This document shows, piece after piece, positions 51,679-64,000 of a stretch of 64,000 nucleotides of DNA. The position numbers and the translations under genes are program-made. Position 1 is the first letter of the stretch; every line of letters begins with the position of its first letter. A model generated the notes under the pieces. The model worked only from the letters and a program-made list of their open reading frames with translations. It had not been told where the DNA came from and searched no databases. The DNA is from Ecdyonurus torrentis. Lineage: Eukaryota > Arthropoda > Insecta > Ephemeroptera > Heptageniidae. The stretch spans positions 47,395,030-47,459,029 of the forward strand of contig OX439128.1 in assembly GCA_949318235.1 (NCBI GenBank), in the 5' to 3' direction.

Positions 51679-51812
51679 TGCACTACTTGCAATGAAAGTT
51701 TTTTTTTTTTTTTTTAATTGTTGTGGAGTATTTATGAAAACGATTTTTCCATAAGAAATGCATTAAGAATCTTTAAATTTATTTTAAATAGTACGTTCAT
51801 TGCAAGTGGTCC
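51679..51812. mobile_element. MITE, family H, copy 1
   Basis: The arms read TGCACTACTTGCAATGAA and TTCATTGCAAGTGGTCC. The interior AAGAAATGCATTAAGAA is shared with copy 2 at 60911-61039. A T17 run follows the left arm where copy 2 has TGTTTG. Confidence 0.8.
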
Positions 51813-52438
51813 TTTTCTCGCTAGCACGATAAATACATTGCCTAGCCTAGCATAGGATAAACGTTATTGTTGCCCTTTTTCATAAGAAAAACAACAACAA
51901 CATTGTTTCTTTAATTTTATTCTTTTTCCTCGCGGTGTAAACAGTTTATTTTAACCTATATATGAAAAACCACAATAGTTCATGTGTAAATTTATTATTT
52001 TTTAGTTTGGAAAAAGAAAAAAAAAAAAAAACTATACTGCTCATTATTATTTATTTACTGCTCAAGTATGGCATCAAAGTGCATGCTTAAATCAAAGAAT
52101 GAAACCACCTTATAAGCCATTAAGATAAATCTATTGTCTCCAGACGTGACCAACTTGATAACATCATATTACGTACATAATGTGGACTAAAAAGGTGGAT
52201 AAGTTGAAAAAAGTTTCTAAAAAAAAAAAAAATAATAATAATAATGAATTAAAAAGTTTTATCAATTTCTATTCCGCTATAGTACTTGAATTACGTCTCC
52301 AGTATTAACTACATACACAAAAATTTCAATGATTATTATAGTTAATTTATGTATTTCAAACAATTTATTGTAGAACATTTTATACGCAATATACAATAAA
52401 AAACATTATCACAAGAAGTTTAATATTATTTATTTTTA

Positions 52439-52585
<147 letters not shown>

Positions 52586-54404
52586 CTTTGGTAACTGTAT
52601 TTCTAAATCCATTAGATTGTCTTATCAAAATACATATTTTAAAAATAATAATAATACTAGTAATAAATGTATATACCTTGACATTGTCAAAATATATTTT
52701 ATGATATTAAATTACTAGTTGTCATTTTTAAAATGGAAAACATAACTTACTGTTAGATAAATAAAGTGTAAATTGAAATTTTATGTACTTAAATTCGACA
52801 GCATAATATAGAGTACATATATAATAATATAATATTTAGAAAGAGAATATTTAAAAGATATTGAGACCAGTAGAGTATATTATATTGATAAATAATAATA
52901 CCGTTTTGCATTATCTGTCTTTTAATGATGCAGTAAGGATGATCTAGGACTTGATCCCATATGTGGAAGTATGATAGTTATACATACTATACGCCCGCTG
53001 AATACTATAATAATTTTCCCGCAGGCATTGCTGGCGACTAGCCATTAACATGTATGCAGTATAGTAGGTATATAGAGAGAACTTGATGATGATCAAGTCA
53101 AAGAATGCAGTCCAGCTTTTTAAGCACTGAAGGGGAAAACTTTCCTAGCACCCATTGTCGAGTTTGTTTGCTCGTTATTGTCAATTTATTTGCTTCCTCA
53201 CTCTCAGTCAGTTCATCAAACTTTCATCGGATTGCATTAAAAAAAAAGAAAAAAAGAAATTGATTTATATGTTAATTTATTTTTTTTTATTTTTAGAAAA
53301 AGACATAAAATATCATATGGCATTTCTGTGTATTTGACCCGGAAGCATAATTATCAACTTTTTTTTTTTTTTTTAAATATAATATACAATAAATATAAAA
53401 TAATAAAAAGAAATATATAATATTGAAATAAAATTAAATATAAATTATTAATTACATTATTATATGATGACTCATAGGTTATGAATTTACGTATATAAAT
53501 ATTCAATATAATAAACCAATTACATTAATAATTACTTAGGTGGCAGTGCATATATTTATCTTTATAAAAAATGGATAAGAAAGTTTGAAGAGCAATAATT
53601 AGTCATTTCCTTATTTTTATATTTTCTCAGCAATTTTTTTTTCTTTCAGCGTATTTTCCATTGTAACCCTCGAAGGCAAGGGACGACGTTTTTAAATTCT
53701 TCTTCCAATTGCATTTCATTACAATGATTATATATGGCAAGTTAGAAATCAGTTCATCGAAATATTATAACCTTTGTTCAATCTTTACCCTATAGACAGT
53801 AGAAATTTTCCCTGTATAAAAAGCTACTATTTAAGCTAAAAACTTCGTTCTCATATTATATATTCAGTTACAATTTATTAAATATTATATTTTGAATTAA
53901 TTCATTAATTACTTTTTGTAATTATCTATAATCTTTTTCCCGGCATTTATATTTATATAGAAAATACCACCATAAAAATGAGAGTGAATTCTAGAAAACG
54001 ATATCTATAAAAAGAGAGAAATATAGTTTTTTTATTGCAAAGTTCAAAATAATTATCCGGAAAAAAAAATGAACTTCATTGATTATGTCTTATTTATTTA
54101 TTTTTCTGTAAATTTTTAGATGAAACATGCACGTTATGATTAAACTTTCAATTTTATACATGTGTAATATAAGAGCTAATTTATTTTTATTGCAGATACG
54201 TAATAATAATAAATAATAATCAATTACACGTCAAGATAATTTTTGATAATTTAATGTTGGATGTTTTTTTTTTTTTTTTTTTTTTTTGAATATATTAAAA
54301 AAAAAAGTATTTTTCATTTCACTTTTAAACACGATAAAAAGATAATGTCAAAAATGCGTGAAAATAGTTTTAAGGTACTAATTTTTAAGATATCGATCTA
54401 ATAG

Positions 54405-54408
<4 letters not shown>

Positions 54409-54439
<31 letters not shown>

Positions 54440-54496
54440 GGGAGGTTGGTTTTTAAGTGTGGGATTATTCGAAATACATGCATACCAAGTGGTATT

Positions 54497-54565
<69 letters not shown>
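54409..54565 (+). repeat. Two (GA)n microsatellites
   Basis: (GA)n at 54409-54436 and 54504-54565, separated by about 67 bp of unique sequence. Confidence 0.95.
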
Positions 54566-54568
<3 letters not shown>

Positions 54569-54728
54569 GCTTGCACTTTCTTTCTTCTTTTACAGAGATA
54601 AATAGATGCTCATGGATGCCATCATTGGCGCCGAAAGTGCAGGAAGTTTCGTACCTCCCATCTCACTTCCTTCTTTAAATAAACTCTTCCCACGTTATAC
54701 ACGATTTTTTTTTATTAAATTTAGAACA

Positions 54729-54760
<32 letters not shown>

Positions 54761-56586
54761 CAACATGCAATAAATTAAAATTTAGAGCTGATCTTTTTGA
54801 TTGATAAATTAAAAAAAAAAGTGTGAATTCTAATTGGGATCAAACTATATTGAAGATATAATAAACTTCAAAATAAATATTTGATATGCTTCATTTAGTA
54901 CTATAATTATTATAAGTTAAAATCAATTAAATGTTGTTTTTTTATAATCAGATATTAAAAATTAAATTGGATTTCATAGATTATCATTTATTAAATTACA
55001 TTTACAATCTACTCCTGCTTTTTTTTTTTTTTTTTTTTTTTTGAAAATTTAACTGCAAGCTTTCTAAATGAAAAAAAAATCACGTAAATTTAGAATAAAA
55101 ATAAATTTCCCGAGTATAAATAATAAATAAATAAATCAAAATAATCAGATCGACATTTTGAAGATCAGTATACATGTTACAATAATTTAAAAATTTAGTT
55201 TCAAAACTGCTTTCAAATATTTATTTTTAAGTATTTGTGTAGCATTATAAACTATTATTAACGTATAAAAATGTTTTATGACCTGTAATTCTATTTATTT
55301 CTCAATGTCACCTAAATGAAAGCTATTATTGTTTTGTAAATTGATGATATTAAAATTGATCTTCATATTGTGTTTTGTTTTTTCAAGGGATTTCTTATTT
55401 TAATAAATAATTGTCTCAATTTTATATTATATACATAAAATTTGACCTTCTTTTAAAATAACGAAGAAAATTAATAATTAAAGTAATTTAATTACACGCT
55501 TATTTACAAAATATATTTCAAAATATTTTTTTTATTACAGTACAAATTTCAAGGGTATACAAAAAAAAAGAGAAATGATAAAATGTTTATGGAAGAAAGT
55601 AAATAAAATATATAATTTAAGATACATAATAAAATATTTTTTATTTATATTTTTTTTTATATAAAAACTTGATATTAAGTGTGAACGACTATAAACGCAT
55701 TCCTTATTAAAAATTGAAGCCAAAAGTGACATTTTTCATTAGAAAAAAAAAAAAAAAAAAAAAAAAATGATGCGAGAGAGAAGAAGAAAAAATTTTATGA
55801 TATAAATTTTTAGCCTTCAGCATTTTAATGTTCTATATTTATACACATATTTATATATTCCCCCATTTTTATAGTATTATTATATTATTAACAAGAAGCT
55901 AAACTAATTTTTATTTATACTCAAAACGTTAATTAGATTTTAACAAAATTTTAAGATTATTACTTATACACAAATAAATAATGTATAAAATTTGAAAAGT
56001 TATTTCCGTTTTGTTAAAAACAAAGAGGCAATTAATATATTATAGTAACATAAAACATTTGATAATCATGTTGTCTTTTTTTTTTTTTTTTTTTTTTGCT
56101 GGAATATTTCCATGAAATGGTATTTATTTCTTCTCCATTAGTGTGTATGGATGAGCCTGGTTTGACCTCAAATAAATGTAAGATAACATATATATATATT
56201 TTATTTATATAGAGATGTGGTTACACTTATGCCTTTAAGACATGAAAGGTGTTTAGCATTTGTGTATTTCCGATTGTGTAAGTTTTCTAGATGTACAACG
56301 TCAAAATTATAATAATCAAATATTAATATAAGCCAATTATTATTTAGTATCGAAACTACAGTGTATACATACACTTAAAATAAGATGTTCTACTTGATTT
56401 TAAAAGTATATGGAATCAAATAACCATATTGATTTTTTTTTATTAAAAAAATATTACTTATTATAACGGAAAAAAATTATTTTAATAAATTTTTGTTGTA
56501 TCAAAGTAACTAAAGCAAAATAATATATTACAGATAATTATTATTTTAAAAGAACTCTCGTTTTTCTTTTGCAAGCATTCAAGTCT

Positions 56587-57023
56587 CTGCTTCTTATATA
56601 TTTAAAGCCCTTGTCAACTTACTTTTTTATCATTAAGAATACTAGATTGATAATTACCATACCTTAATATCCATGAATTAGACACCATCACGTTGATTTT
56701 GTATTTATTTTCGTTTATTTTCCTTTTTGCGTTTATATCACGTATCTGACGTCACAATGTACCGCCGCCAATCACAGTCACCACTCTGGTCACGTGATAA
56801 ATTTAAGCCCTTCCCTCAAGTTCTTTACCCCTATCACAGCCCCATCGGTACATTGTGACGTTAGATACGTGATATAACCGCAAAAAGAAAAATAAATGAA
56901 AATAAATACAAAATCAACGTGTTGGTGTCTAATTCATGGATAATAAGGTATGGTAATTATCAATCTAGTATTCTAAATGATAAAAAAGTAAGTTGATAAG
57001 GGATTTAAGATAAGAAAGATGTA
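56587..57023. mobile_element. Long-hairpin MITE, family I
   Basis: The two arms are each about 170-190 bp and match inverted: from GCCCTTGTCAACTTACTTTT through TTAGACACCA and TTTGCG(G)TTATATCACGTATC to GACGT(C)ACAATGTACC. The core matching part is 56608-57002, and weaker similarity extends on both sides. The loop of about 90 bp (ends CAATCACAGTCACC and CATCGG) is non-coding. The single-stranded form would fold into one long stem. The target duplication is unclear (TTTAA-like on both sides). Confidence 0.85.
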
Positions 57024-57237
57024 AAGATTTTAATAAGAAAATACTTTAACGGTTAAGTAAGTATAATAGGTACTTGAAAAAGTATTTCACGTACTATAAA
57101 AGTAATTGGTTTGCAATAGCTGCTGCTGTTGTTACAAAAGGCAAACTACGATGCTCTGTATATATTACGTCATAAGTTTTTAATGCACGACTCGACAAGA
57201 GACGGGCGTGGAAGAAAGAAACTCAACGAAAAATTGC

Positions 57238-57269
<32 letters not shown>

Positions 57270-60024
57270 TCACATCAATAGGTCATGGCTTTTCTTGTCA
57301 TATGATAGTAACGTTATTGATTATTTATTTATCCACTATAAAAATAAATTATTTTTATGCATTCTTATGAAATTATATATACGTATAAATAAATATATGC
57401 AATTGTATTTTTTCTTCTTATAATGATCATTTAACTTACAGAATTTTATTTAATTGGCATTGACTTTCATATGACATACTTTGAAAAAAAATTTTGATCA
57501 ATGTTTAATAAAATTATAATCAATAAATAAATTAAATATTATCTTGACATAAATGAAATTTGAAGATATGACATAAATTTTTAAGTTTTCGTATTTTAAA
57601 GTGTTTTCAAACATATTTTATATACTGTATAATATACACTTTTTTTATCTTAAAGGTATTTTGATTATTTTGATATACAAAAAAAAAATGTTATATTGTG
57701 TTTTAAGGTATTGAGGTAAAACGGTGAATTTTTTTTCTTCTTTAACATTTGCCATCTGTTATAGCAGAAACATCATCAGTAGAGGCAAAAACATAGAGAG
57801 ACTTTGATATCATGTAATATAATATACATTAAATTGTAACCGGTAACGCAAGTGCGAGTGCGTGGTTGAATAGATCGGACAGAGTATATCGCGCCTACCT
57901 AAAGTTGTCTTACTGCCTTTAAAATACGGAAAAAAAAGCAGTCAGTGATCCGTTTTACTCGTTCATCATTCACGTAACGCTATAAAATCTCATCACAAAA
58001 TTTAAAAAATAAAATAAAAAAAAGCTCCAGGAAGTAAGTATATTTATTTATATTCTCGATTCTGTAATTAATTCATTAATAAATAAGAACGTGTTTATTT
58101 TTTTTAATTTAATCTAAAAAAAAAAAAAAAAAACTTTAATTTGTAATTTTTTATATAATGATTTTATTAAGACTTAGATTTAAAAATGAATGAAATGAAT
58201 CAGGAAGAAAAATTCCTTTACAACAATATATTTCGTATATGAATAATATAAGTTTATTAACATAAATGTCACTTATTGTATTGTAATCAATAATATTAAT
58301 TATACATTTTATTTTTATTGCCTTTTACTTATTACTGCTTTGTTATATTCAGTATTTTGCTTGTAATATATATGTCATTCATATATTATTTTTAGTTGAC
58401 ATAATAGTTGTTTCGACACGAACTATACGCTCTCCGTAGCTGTGAAAATATAAAGACCATATTTGTAATTGTAATGTATGTAATTAATGTGTTAAACAAA
58501 ACTTTTTTTTTTTTTTTTTTTTTTGCTTTAGAATATTTAAAAGACTAGTAAATTTTCACTCTGATTTAGTAATTATTTTTACACCTGTCATGTGTTTATT
58601 GGTTTCTATTTGAAATAATTCTCCTCCTGGTTAATAATTAATTTTTAATTATTTATGTGGAGTTGATATTACAAAATTATTTATATTTGCAAAACGAAAG
58701 CCCCTTAATTTTTCCCTCTGAAATGATCCTGAAGAACGATTATATCCTTTTACAAGATACTATGATATACTTCTCTACAGTAGAAAAAAAAATCAATAAC
58801 TCTCATCAATATGCTCTTGAGAAAAATTTAATTTTAGTAATTTTAAATCCAAAGATCTTCACTTTTTTTTTTTTTTTTAATTTTTTTTTTTTAGATTTTG
58901 CTTGTTGCATTAAAGCCTACTATTTATTTTTAGTCATTGAGAATGATTTTTTATGACATGAAAATGTATAGCTATATAGTGGTGTTACAAACTACCAATT
59001 TATGTGTTTTAATAATACAGTATTTAGTTACTGTATCAATATACTTTTAAAAAGTAATATAGAAAAAATTACTTCAATTTCATGTCATGGTGATCTGAAA
59101 TTTCTCAATCATTATTACGCAGATTTCTCAATATTTTATGTTTCAAATATTGTTACAAATTTAAGTCTTTGTGATGATGATCGTCATCATTATTATTCAT
59201 TACTCAGCATCGATACAAAAATAATCACAATAACAGCTGCACTATTTTTAATGTACTATATAATAAATATAATAATATATTTTTATTTTAATATAAATAT
59301 ATTTCACTTTCCCAAATATAATTTTTTTTTACATATGGTTTACGAATTTTTAGTCTAAAACTCTCTTTTAAAAAAAAAAAAAAAAAGAAAAAAAAAGCAA
59401 GATAGTACCTTTAAATATTTTAAAATAATAATACTTAAACAAAATCTTCAAATGTTCAAAATATATTTAATATTTAAACATACCACATAATATACCATAT
59501 AGTAATTTTGTGCATAGTAATAGTGCGCACAGAGAGAAAAGATTCAATCTTAATATATAAAAATTTAAATATGACACGATGTCATTAAATTTGCATCTAT
59601 AATAATTTATACATGACTAGCAAAAATTATTAAGTTGTATTATTCTTTGTTATTATATACATTCACTTAAGTCTTAAAATTAAACTATGCGCAGTATAAA
59701 GAAAAAGAAAAAAAATTACTTATTACTATTATTATTGTTAGAACATCAAGGAGGAAACTGTGAAAGTTTTTTTTTTTTTTTTTTTTTCCTTTTGGGCGAA
59801 GTATAAAAATAATATTCTTTTATAATATTACATACTAATACATCCAACACACATAAAAATCAGTGATGTATCCGTACATAAGTAAAAGTGACATCATCCC
59901 AAATACGGAGGCATTCGTCATTTTTTTTTATAAGGCGTAACAATAGAGAAAAATATGATATATTGTTGTTGCAAAATATTCCTATATCTTTACTTTTTTA
60001 TAATAAATTTATTAAAGGAATATA

Positions 60025-60029
<5 letters not shown>
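57024..60029. other. Gene-free stretch
   Basis: AT-rich. A GC-richer patch at about 57838-57985 contains GGTAACGCAAGTGCGAGTGC; a TATAAA lies at about 57981 and a donor-like GAA|GTAAGT at about 58034, a possible promoter or first exon on + without proof. Open frames at 58657-58956 and 59002-59358 are AT-driven and have no domains. Confidence 0.45.

Positions 60030-60082
<53 letters not shown>
60030..60082 (+). repeat. (AT)n flank, left of foldback element
   Basis: About 53 bp of TA ending directly at the element. Confidence 0.95.
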
Positions 60083-60085
<3 letters not shown>

Positions 60086-60361
60086 AGCATCAAAACCCGA
60101 AATTGACCCAAACTAGGTATTTTTGCTCATTTCGGCTTTTGGTTCGTCGCTTTTTGCCAAAACCCGGAATGCCACTTTATTTCGGCTTTTGGTCACGAAA
60201 TTTTGATCCATACTAGTTTTGAGCATTTCGCAAAAAGCAAAACCCGGTGTAAACATTTATATCTAGTTTTGGTCTTTGAATTTTAACCAGAACTAGTTGT
60301 GGTCAAAATAGAAAAATCAAAACCCGAAAAATGAACATTTCTCAACTCAATTATTTGATAT

Positions 60362-60499
<138 letters not shown>

Positions 60500-60910
60500 T
60501 TATATCACGACCCGTTAAATATAAAAAGTAAAAATATTTATTTTAATTTACAATAATAAGAGTGATATTATTATGACTTATGACTAATTTCCCTCATATT
60601 GGTTCAAAGTTCAAGTCCACCTTACTTTATCCAGTGATAACGATTTATTTTAAAATATTTCTTGTGCGTATATTCAGTTGACTGTTTGTCTCTGTGCTGA
60701 AAACATGGTTTATAACTGCATAATATTCGTTAGAAAGAGGATAAGAAAGTGTTTGAATTTAAAAAGTTCACAACACACGTATATTGTTGGTGCGCAAATT
60801 ATAAGTGAACATTTGGTTAGTGGTTTAATGGATTAGCTCTTAATTTACATTTAATCGTAAGTAGCCCCTTAAAATAATAATAATATACTCTATTACTTCC
60901 ATTACTGAAT

Positions 60911-61039
60911 GGACCACTTGCAATAAAATGTTTGTAATTGTTGCAAAAAGGGAAAATGATTTTTAATTTTTTTTTTTGTAAGAAATGCATTAAGAAAATT
61001 TCAAATTAATTTAAAAAGTACGCTCATTGCAAGTGGTCC
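60911..61039. mobile_element. MITE, family H, copy 2 (nested in the foldback element)
   Basis: 129 bp, terminal repeats GGACCACTTGCAATAAAAT and inverse ending GCTCATTGCAAGTGGTCC. It shares AAGAAATGCATTAAGAA with copy 1 at 51679-51812. The ends are nearly perfect. Confidence 0.85.
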
Positions 61040-61543
61040 ATTGCTAGGTCAAACAGTAAGTTTATTTTTCGTATTGTCTCAATTTATATTCCGTATCTAT
61101 ATATAGCCATAAGATTTAGAGATTATGGTCAGCGCATTCTAATCAAATTAATCTTTCAGGCCATATATTTTGCATTTCAAGTAAAATAATAAAATATATT
61201 GTTTCAACACCTCAATTATAATACCAAAACATCGTGCATTTATAATATAATCATAGTCTTTTATCATTGCATAAAATTCTGAGTTGAGAAATGTTCATTT
61301 TTCGGGTTTTGATTTTTCTATTTTGACCACAACTAGTTCTGGTCAAAATTCAAAGACCAAAACTAGATATAAATGTTTACACCGGGTTTTGCTTTTTGCA
61401 AAATGCTCAAAACTAGTATGGATCAAAATTTCGTGACCAAAAGCCGAAATAAAGTGGCATTCCGCGTTTTGGCAAAAAGTGACGAACCAAAAGCCGAAAT
61501 GAGCAAAAATACCTAGTTTAGGTCAATTTCGGGTTTTGATGCT

Positions 61544-61546
<3 letters not shown>

Positions 61547-61638
<92 letters not shown>
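61547..61638 (+). repeat. (AT)n flank, right of foldback element
   Basis: About 92 bp of AT starting directly at the element end. Confidence 0.97.
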
Positions 61639-61641
<3 letters not shown>

Positions 61642-64000
61642 TAGTATTGTTTTCATATTATATTAGTTACGGTTAGCTGTTATTTAATTTTAACTTTCAT
61701 TTGTTTGTATAATAGTAAGAAAAGCAATTTTACATATAAAAAAAATTATACTAAATTATACAAGCATTGTAAACTTATTAAGATGTACAGTAAAAATGTT
61801 AAGTAGCCTACTTTAATGCAATATTTACAAAAATGTATCAGTATTTTTTTATTATTGTTATTTTAAAATATGTTTTTTAATTTCAGATCTTTTAAAACCT
61901 TTTGTTTTTATCATTTAAGTTAAAATTAAAAATTGTAAATGAAAATTAAAATTAAGCACTTTTTTTTAAATGAAAATAATGGATAATACTTATTTATTTA
62001 TATAAAAAAAATTTGCAGAATTAATTCAATATAAATATACATAGCAAACAAAACAATAGAGACATTGAAAAAAAAATCTAGTTCTTAAATTTCAAACCAT
62101 TATAAATGTATATAATATTAAAGCATTACTCTCTGATTCTAAATTATACTTTGTGCAATTGAATATCTAAATATACTATTTTGAAACTATTTATTCTATT
62201 AAGAAATTTGAAATGAAAACTTTCAACTGTGTAAGCAATGATTTAGTAATTGTATGAAATGGATACAAAAGTACATTCTGGTCAAGTTAAATTCCCATGA
62301 CAGCCTACGAACAAATAAAGTAGTGCCTTACTTTTATCATAGATTTTTTTTTTTTTTTTTTTTTTTTTTGCAAGATTGTTTTTACTTTTTTTTTTTTATT
62401 TAATATATTATACTAATACTATAATTGCAAAGAAAGCTTTTTTTTTATATGAAATTTTAAAGAGTATTAAAACTTTAAACGATTGCATTTTATTATTTCT
62501 TAAAGTTTTAAGAGGATTAAATTGTATTTTGTTTTAAAAAGTTATATAGTTTTTTTTTCACTTTCCCTAAAAGTGTTAAAACTCTCCTTTGTACGTATTT
62601 TAATATAAGTGTAAAATTTTATTCAGAACTTTTATTGTACCATGGAAACATCATTTAAGTTTTAATTTTCTTTAAAACAAAACATTTAAAAGAAAAAATA
62701 TATATACATTATTGTCATTTTACCAAATTAAAGAAATATATTATTTGCTTATAAATGAAAGATGACGTTAAATTAAACAAAAAAGGATTTTAATTTGAAA
62801 AATCAAAATATTTACTTCTTTAATCCAAAGTTATTAAAATTTAACATTTTTATATAAAAGAGATGTCGACTTTTTTTTAGATCTTTTTATAGTTTATGTA
62901 AAGAATGCGATGTTACATTCCTTAATCATTATACTTATAAAAAGGGGATATATAGAAAAAGAGAGAGAAAGCCAAAAGCCACACACACTCACACATATTA
63001 GACATAAGTTCGTGATGACCCTTGCTGGACCACTTGACAACTTTTTAACTCCGTTTTGTTGATATCTAGTAGCGAGATTATTATTATTTATTTTTTTGGC
63101 GCCATGTTTGCGGTATCGACTTGTCTGTCTGTCATTCACGCTTTATCACACACACAATACCATATATATTCAATTTTACATATATATTGAGAAATAATAA
63201 TATTCATGCTGTGCATACTATAGTAGCAGTTAGAAAATATATTTTGAAAAAAAAAAAAAAAATAATAATAATAATGTATAATATTCAACTCTCACTTATG
63301 GGCTCTTAGCCAATTAAACTCCAAACACAGAAGTTATAAAAATGACACATACCTTTATAATATTTGATTTTCTAAAAATAAAAATTTATTGAAAATATAT
63401 TTTTATAAAAGAGTATTAAATTATTTTCTTTCTTATACTTTAAATTATAGTCTTATTGAAAATTACAAAGTATTGTTACTTGTAAAATGTATGCAATTTT
63501 ATTGTAGAAAATACTTTTTTTTTATCTACTTTTACGTATGTTGCAAATTAACTCAAATTACTTTATAAATTTTGATTTAAAAATCATTTTTAACAATATT
63601 CCGTATAATTCAGTCATTTTTCATATATACTATATTTATAATTTTATTGACTAGAAAGGATGGGTTTTATTGTTCACTACGTATAAGTATACAATTTTAT
63701 CTTCAATAATCGATCTATTATGTTTTGAAAAAGAGAAAAAAAAAACTAAAATAAGGCACTTACGTACTTCATGATTACCTATACTCATCCCACTGAGAGC
63801 ATCCTTCCTTTTCTTCCGTATAAGATTATAAGTTTTTTTTATAAACTATTTCCTATGATGAAATATAATGTAACTTTAAATAGAAAAAAAAATCAATTGA
63901 AATTACATACTGGTATAGTATTCTAATACATTTATAATATATGTTAAGATTCATTATTTTATTACTCCTGTATTATTATTATTCTTTTGCTACTTCCTTT
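61639..64000. other. Gene-free stretch to the window end
   Basis: AT-rich, with T runs (62345-62369) and an ATA/ATAATA tract near 63258-63275. A GC-richer patch at about 62970-63150 (contains TTGGCGCCATGTTTGCGG) has no recognised coding pattern. Confidence 0.5.

Noticed and set aside
59002..59358. 118-residue open frame on +
   Set aside because: Extreme AT content, rich in Ile, Asn, Phe and Tyr, and no domain. Such lengths arise by chance in this composition. The same applies to 58657-58956.

Overview
This is a eukaryotic nuclear window, very AT-rich and full of simple repeats: (AT)n up to about 143 bp, (GA)n/(CT)n up to about 134 bp, and many A or T runs of 20-41. It contains split genes with GT-AG introns. 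The animal-type genes, one intron of almost 11 kb and the density of dinucleotide microsatellites suggest an arthropod, possibly a crustacean. That placement is inference and cannot be settled from the window alone.

Positions 1-2030 hold the last two coding exons of a mitochondrial lipoyltransferase (LIPT1) on the + strand; the 5' part lies mostly or wholly outside the window. Tail-to-tail with it, on the - strand, is a complete nine-coding-exon gene (5434-19945). It encodes a 502-residue type II membrane protein with a proline-rich cytoplasmic tail, one transmembrane segment, a ten-cysteine Frizzled domain and two LDL-receptor class A repeats. This resembles the stem of corin, but there is no SRCR or trypsin-like protease domain before the stop. 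All nine exon junctions keep frame and use canonical splice sites. The first coding exon has an acceptor just upstream of its ATG, so at least one noncoding leader exon should lie further out; candidates are near 26.0 kb and 34.8 kb.

From 20 kb to the end I found no convincing coding gene. This part holds microsatellites and small DNA transposons, mostly MITEs. Nine elements or families are recognisable by terminal inverted repeats, and four of the families occur twice in the window. Several are flanked by TA as in Tc1/mariner insertions. Other items are a tRNA-derived SINE in the large intron (18866-19302), a cluster of three MITEs within 610 bp (49986-50594), a hairpin element with very long arms (56587-57023), and a 1.46-kb foldback element inserted into an (AT)n microsatellite (60083-61546) that carries a large (GA)n array and another MITE inside it.

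The best leads are the protease-less corin-like gene, the foldback element, and the sibling MITE pairs in which one copy has grown a long homopolymer or (AT)n tract that the other lacks.
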